The notes below the pieces were generated by a model that saw only the letters and a list, made by a program, of their open reading frames with translations, was not told the DNA's origin and did no database searches. A DNA stretch of 64,000 nucleotides from Pontederia crassipes (lineage: Eukaryota > Streptophyta > Magnoliopsida > Commelinales > Pontederiaceae). Shown here one piece after another: positions 62,715-64,000 of the stretch. The translations under genes and the position numbers were made by a program. The stretch is from contig CM060193.1 in assembly GCA_030549335.1 (NCBI GenBank), positions 64,202,646 to 64,266,645 of the forward strand, written 5' to 3'. How positions within the stretch are numbered: position 1 is the first letter of the stretch; each line of letters starts with the position of its first letter.

Positions 62715-64000
<1,286 letters not shown>

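Overview
The window is plant nuclear DNA. It has short exons with GT-AG introns, plant transcription-factor families, Ty3/gypsy, LINE, CACTA, hAT, Harbinger and Mutator-like transposons, and AT-rich intergenic DNA. The GC-rich 5' exons of the NAC, MYB-related and bZIP genes point to a monocot. I cannot name the species from sequence alone.

Layout. (1) 1-14308: one large, decayed Ty3/gypsy chromovirus-type LTR retrotransposon on the minus strand. Its 3' LTR is cut by the left window edge (1-2330) and its 5' LTR is complete (11840-14308). Its gag-pol is broken by stops, and the gag region is interrupted by the 3' end and LTR of a second, plus-strand gypsy-type element (about 6290-10795). (2) 14309-27794: three transcription-factor genes separated by AT-rich DNA: a NAC gene (+, 16600-17657), a two-exon DIVARICATA-type MYB-related gene (+, 20443-21585) and a six-exon bZIP gene (-, 24585-22530). 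A hAT-like MITE lies at 25935-26603. (3) 27795-29410: a non-autonomous CACTA element packed with short palindromes, followed by about 3.8 kb without a recognisable gene. (4) 33365-42125: RAR1 (-, five exons, intact), head-to-head with a decayed ELM1-like gene (+). (5) 44466-50604: an intact OTU deubiquitinase of the OTLD1/OTU6 type (+, eight coding exons). Its introns carry a Tourist-like MITE and an L1-type LINE relic. (6) 50957-54092: a Mutator-like element with long inverted arms and internal tandem arrays, next to a separate inverted-repeat element sitting inside a TA microsatellite. (7) 55424-62714: an RTE-type LINE 3' end, then an intact 14-exon nicalin gene (-). The right edge is AT-rich, with a long ATT microsatellite.

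The genes do not form a pathway. RAR1 (immune receptor chaperoning), OTLD1 (ubiquitin removal), nicalin (ER membrane-protein biogenesis) and the three transcription factors are unrelated housekeeping or regulatory genes in a transposon-rich segment. Exon coordinates were placed by hand from splice signals, reading-phase agreement and family motifs. Every intact gene has exon phases that sum to a multiple of three. I found no sign of an unknown multi-gene system. The most unusual items are the ELM1 relic beside RAR1, the structured Mutator-like element, the bZIP with isoleucine in place of a normally basic contact residue, and the palindrome arrays in the LTRs and the CACTA element.
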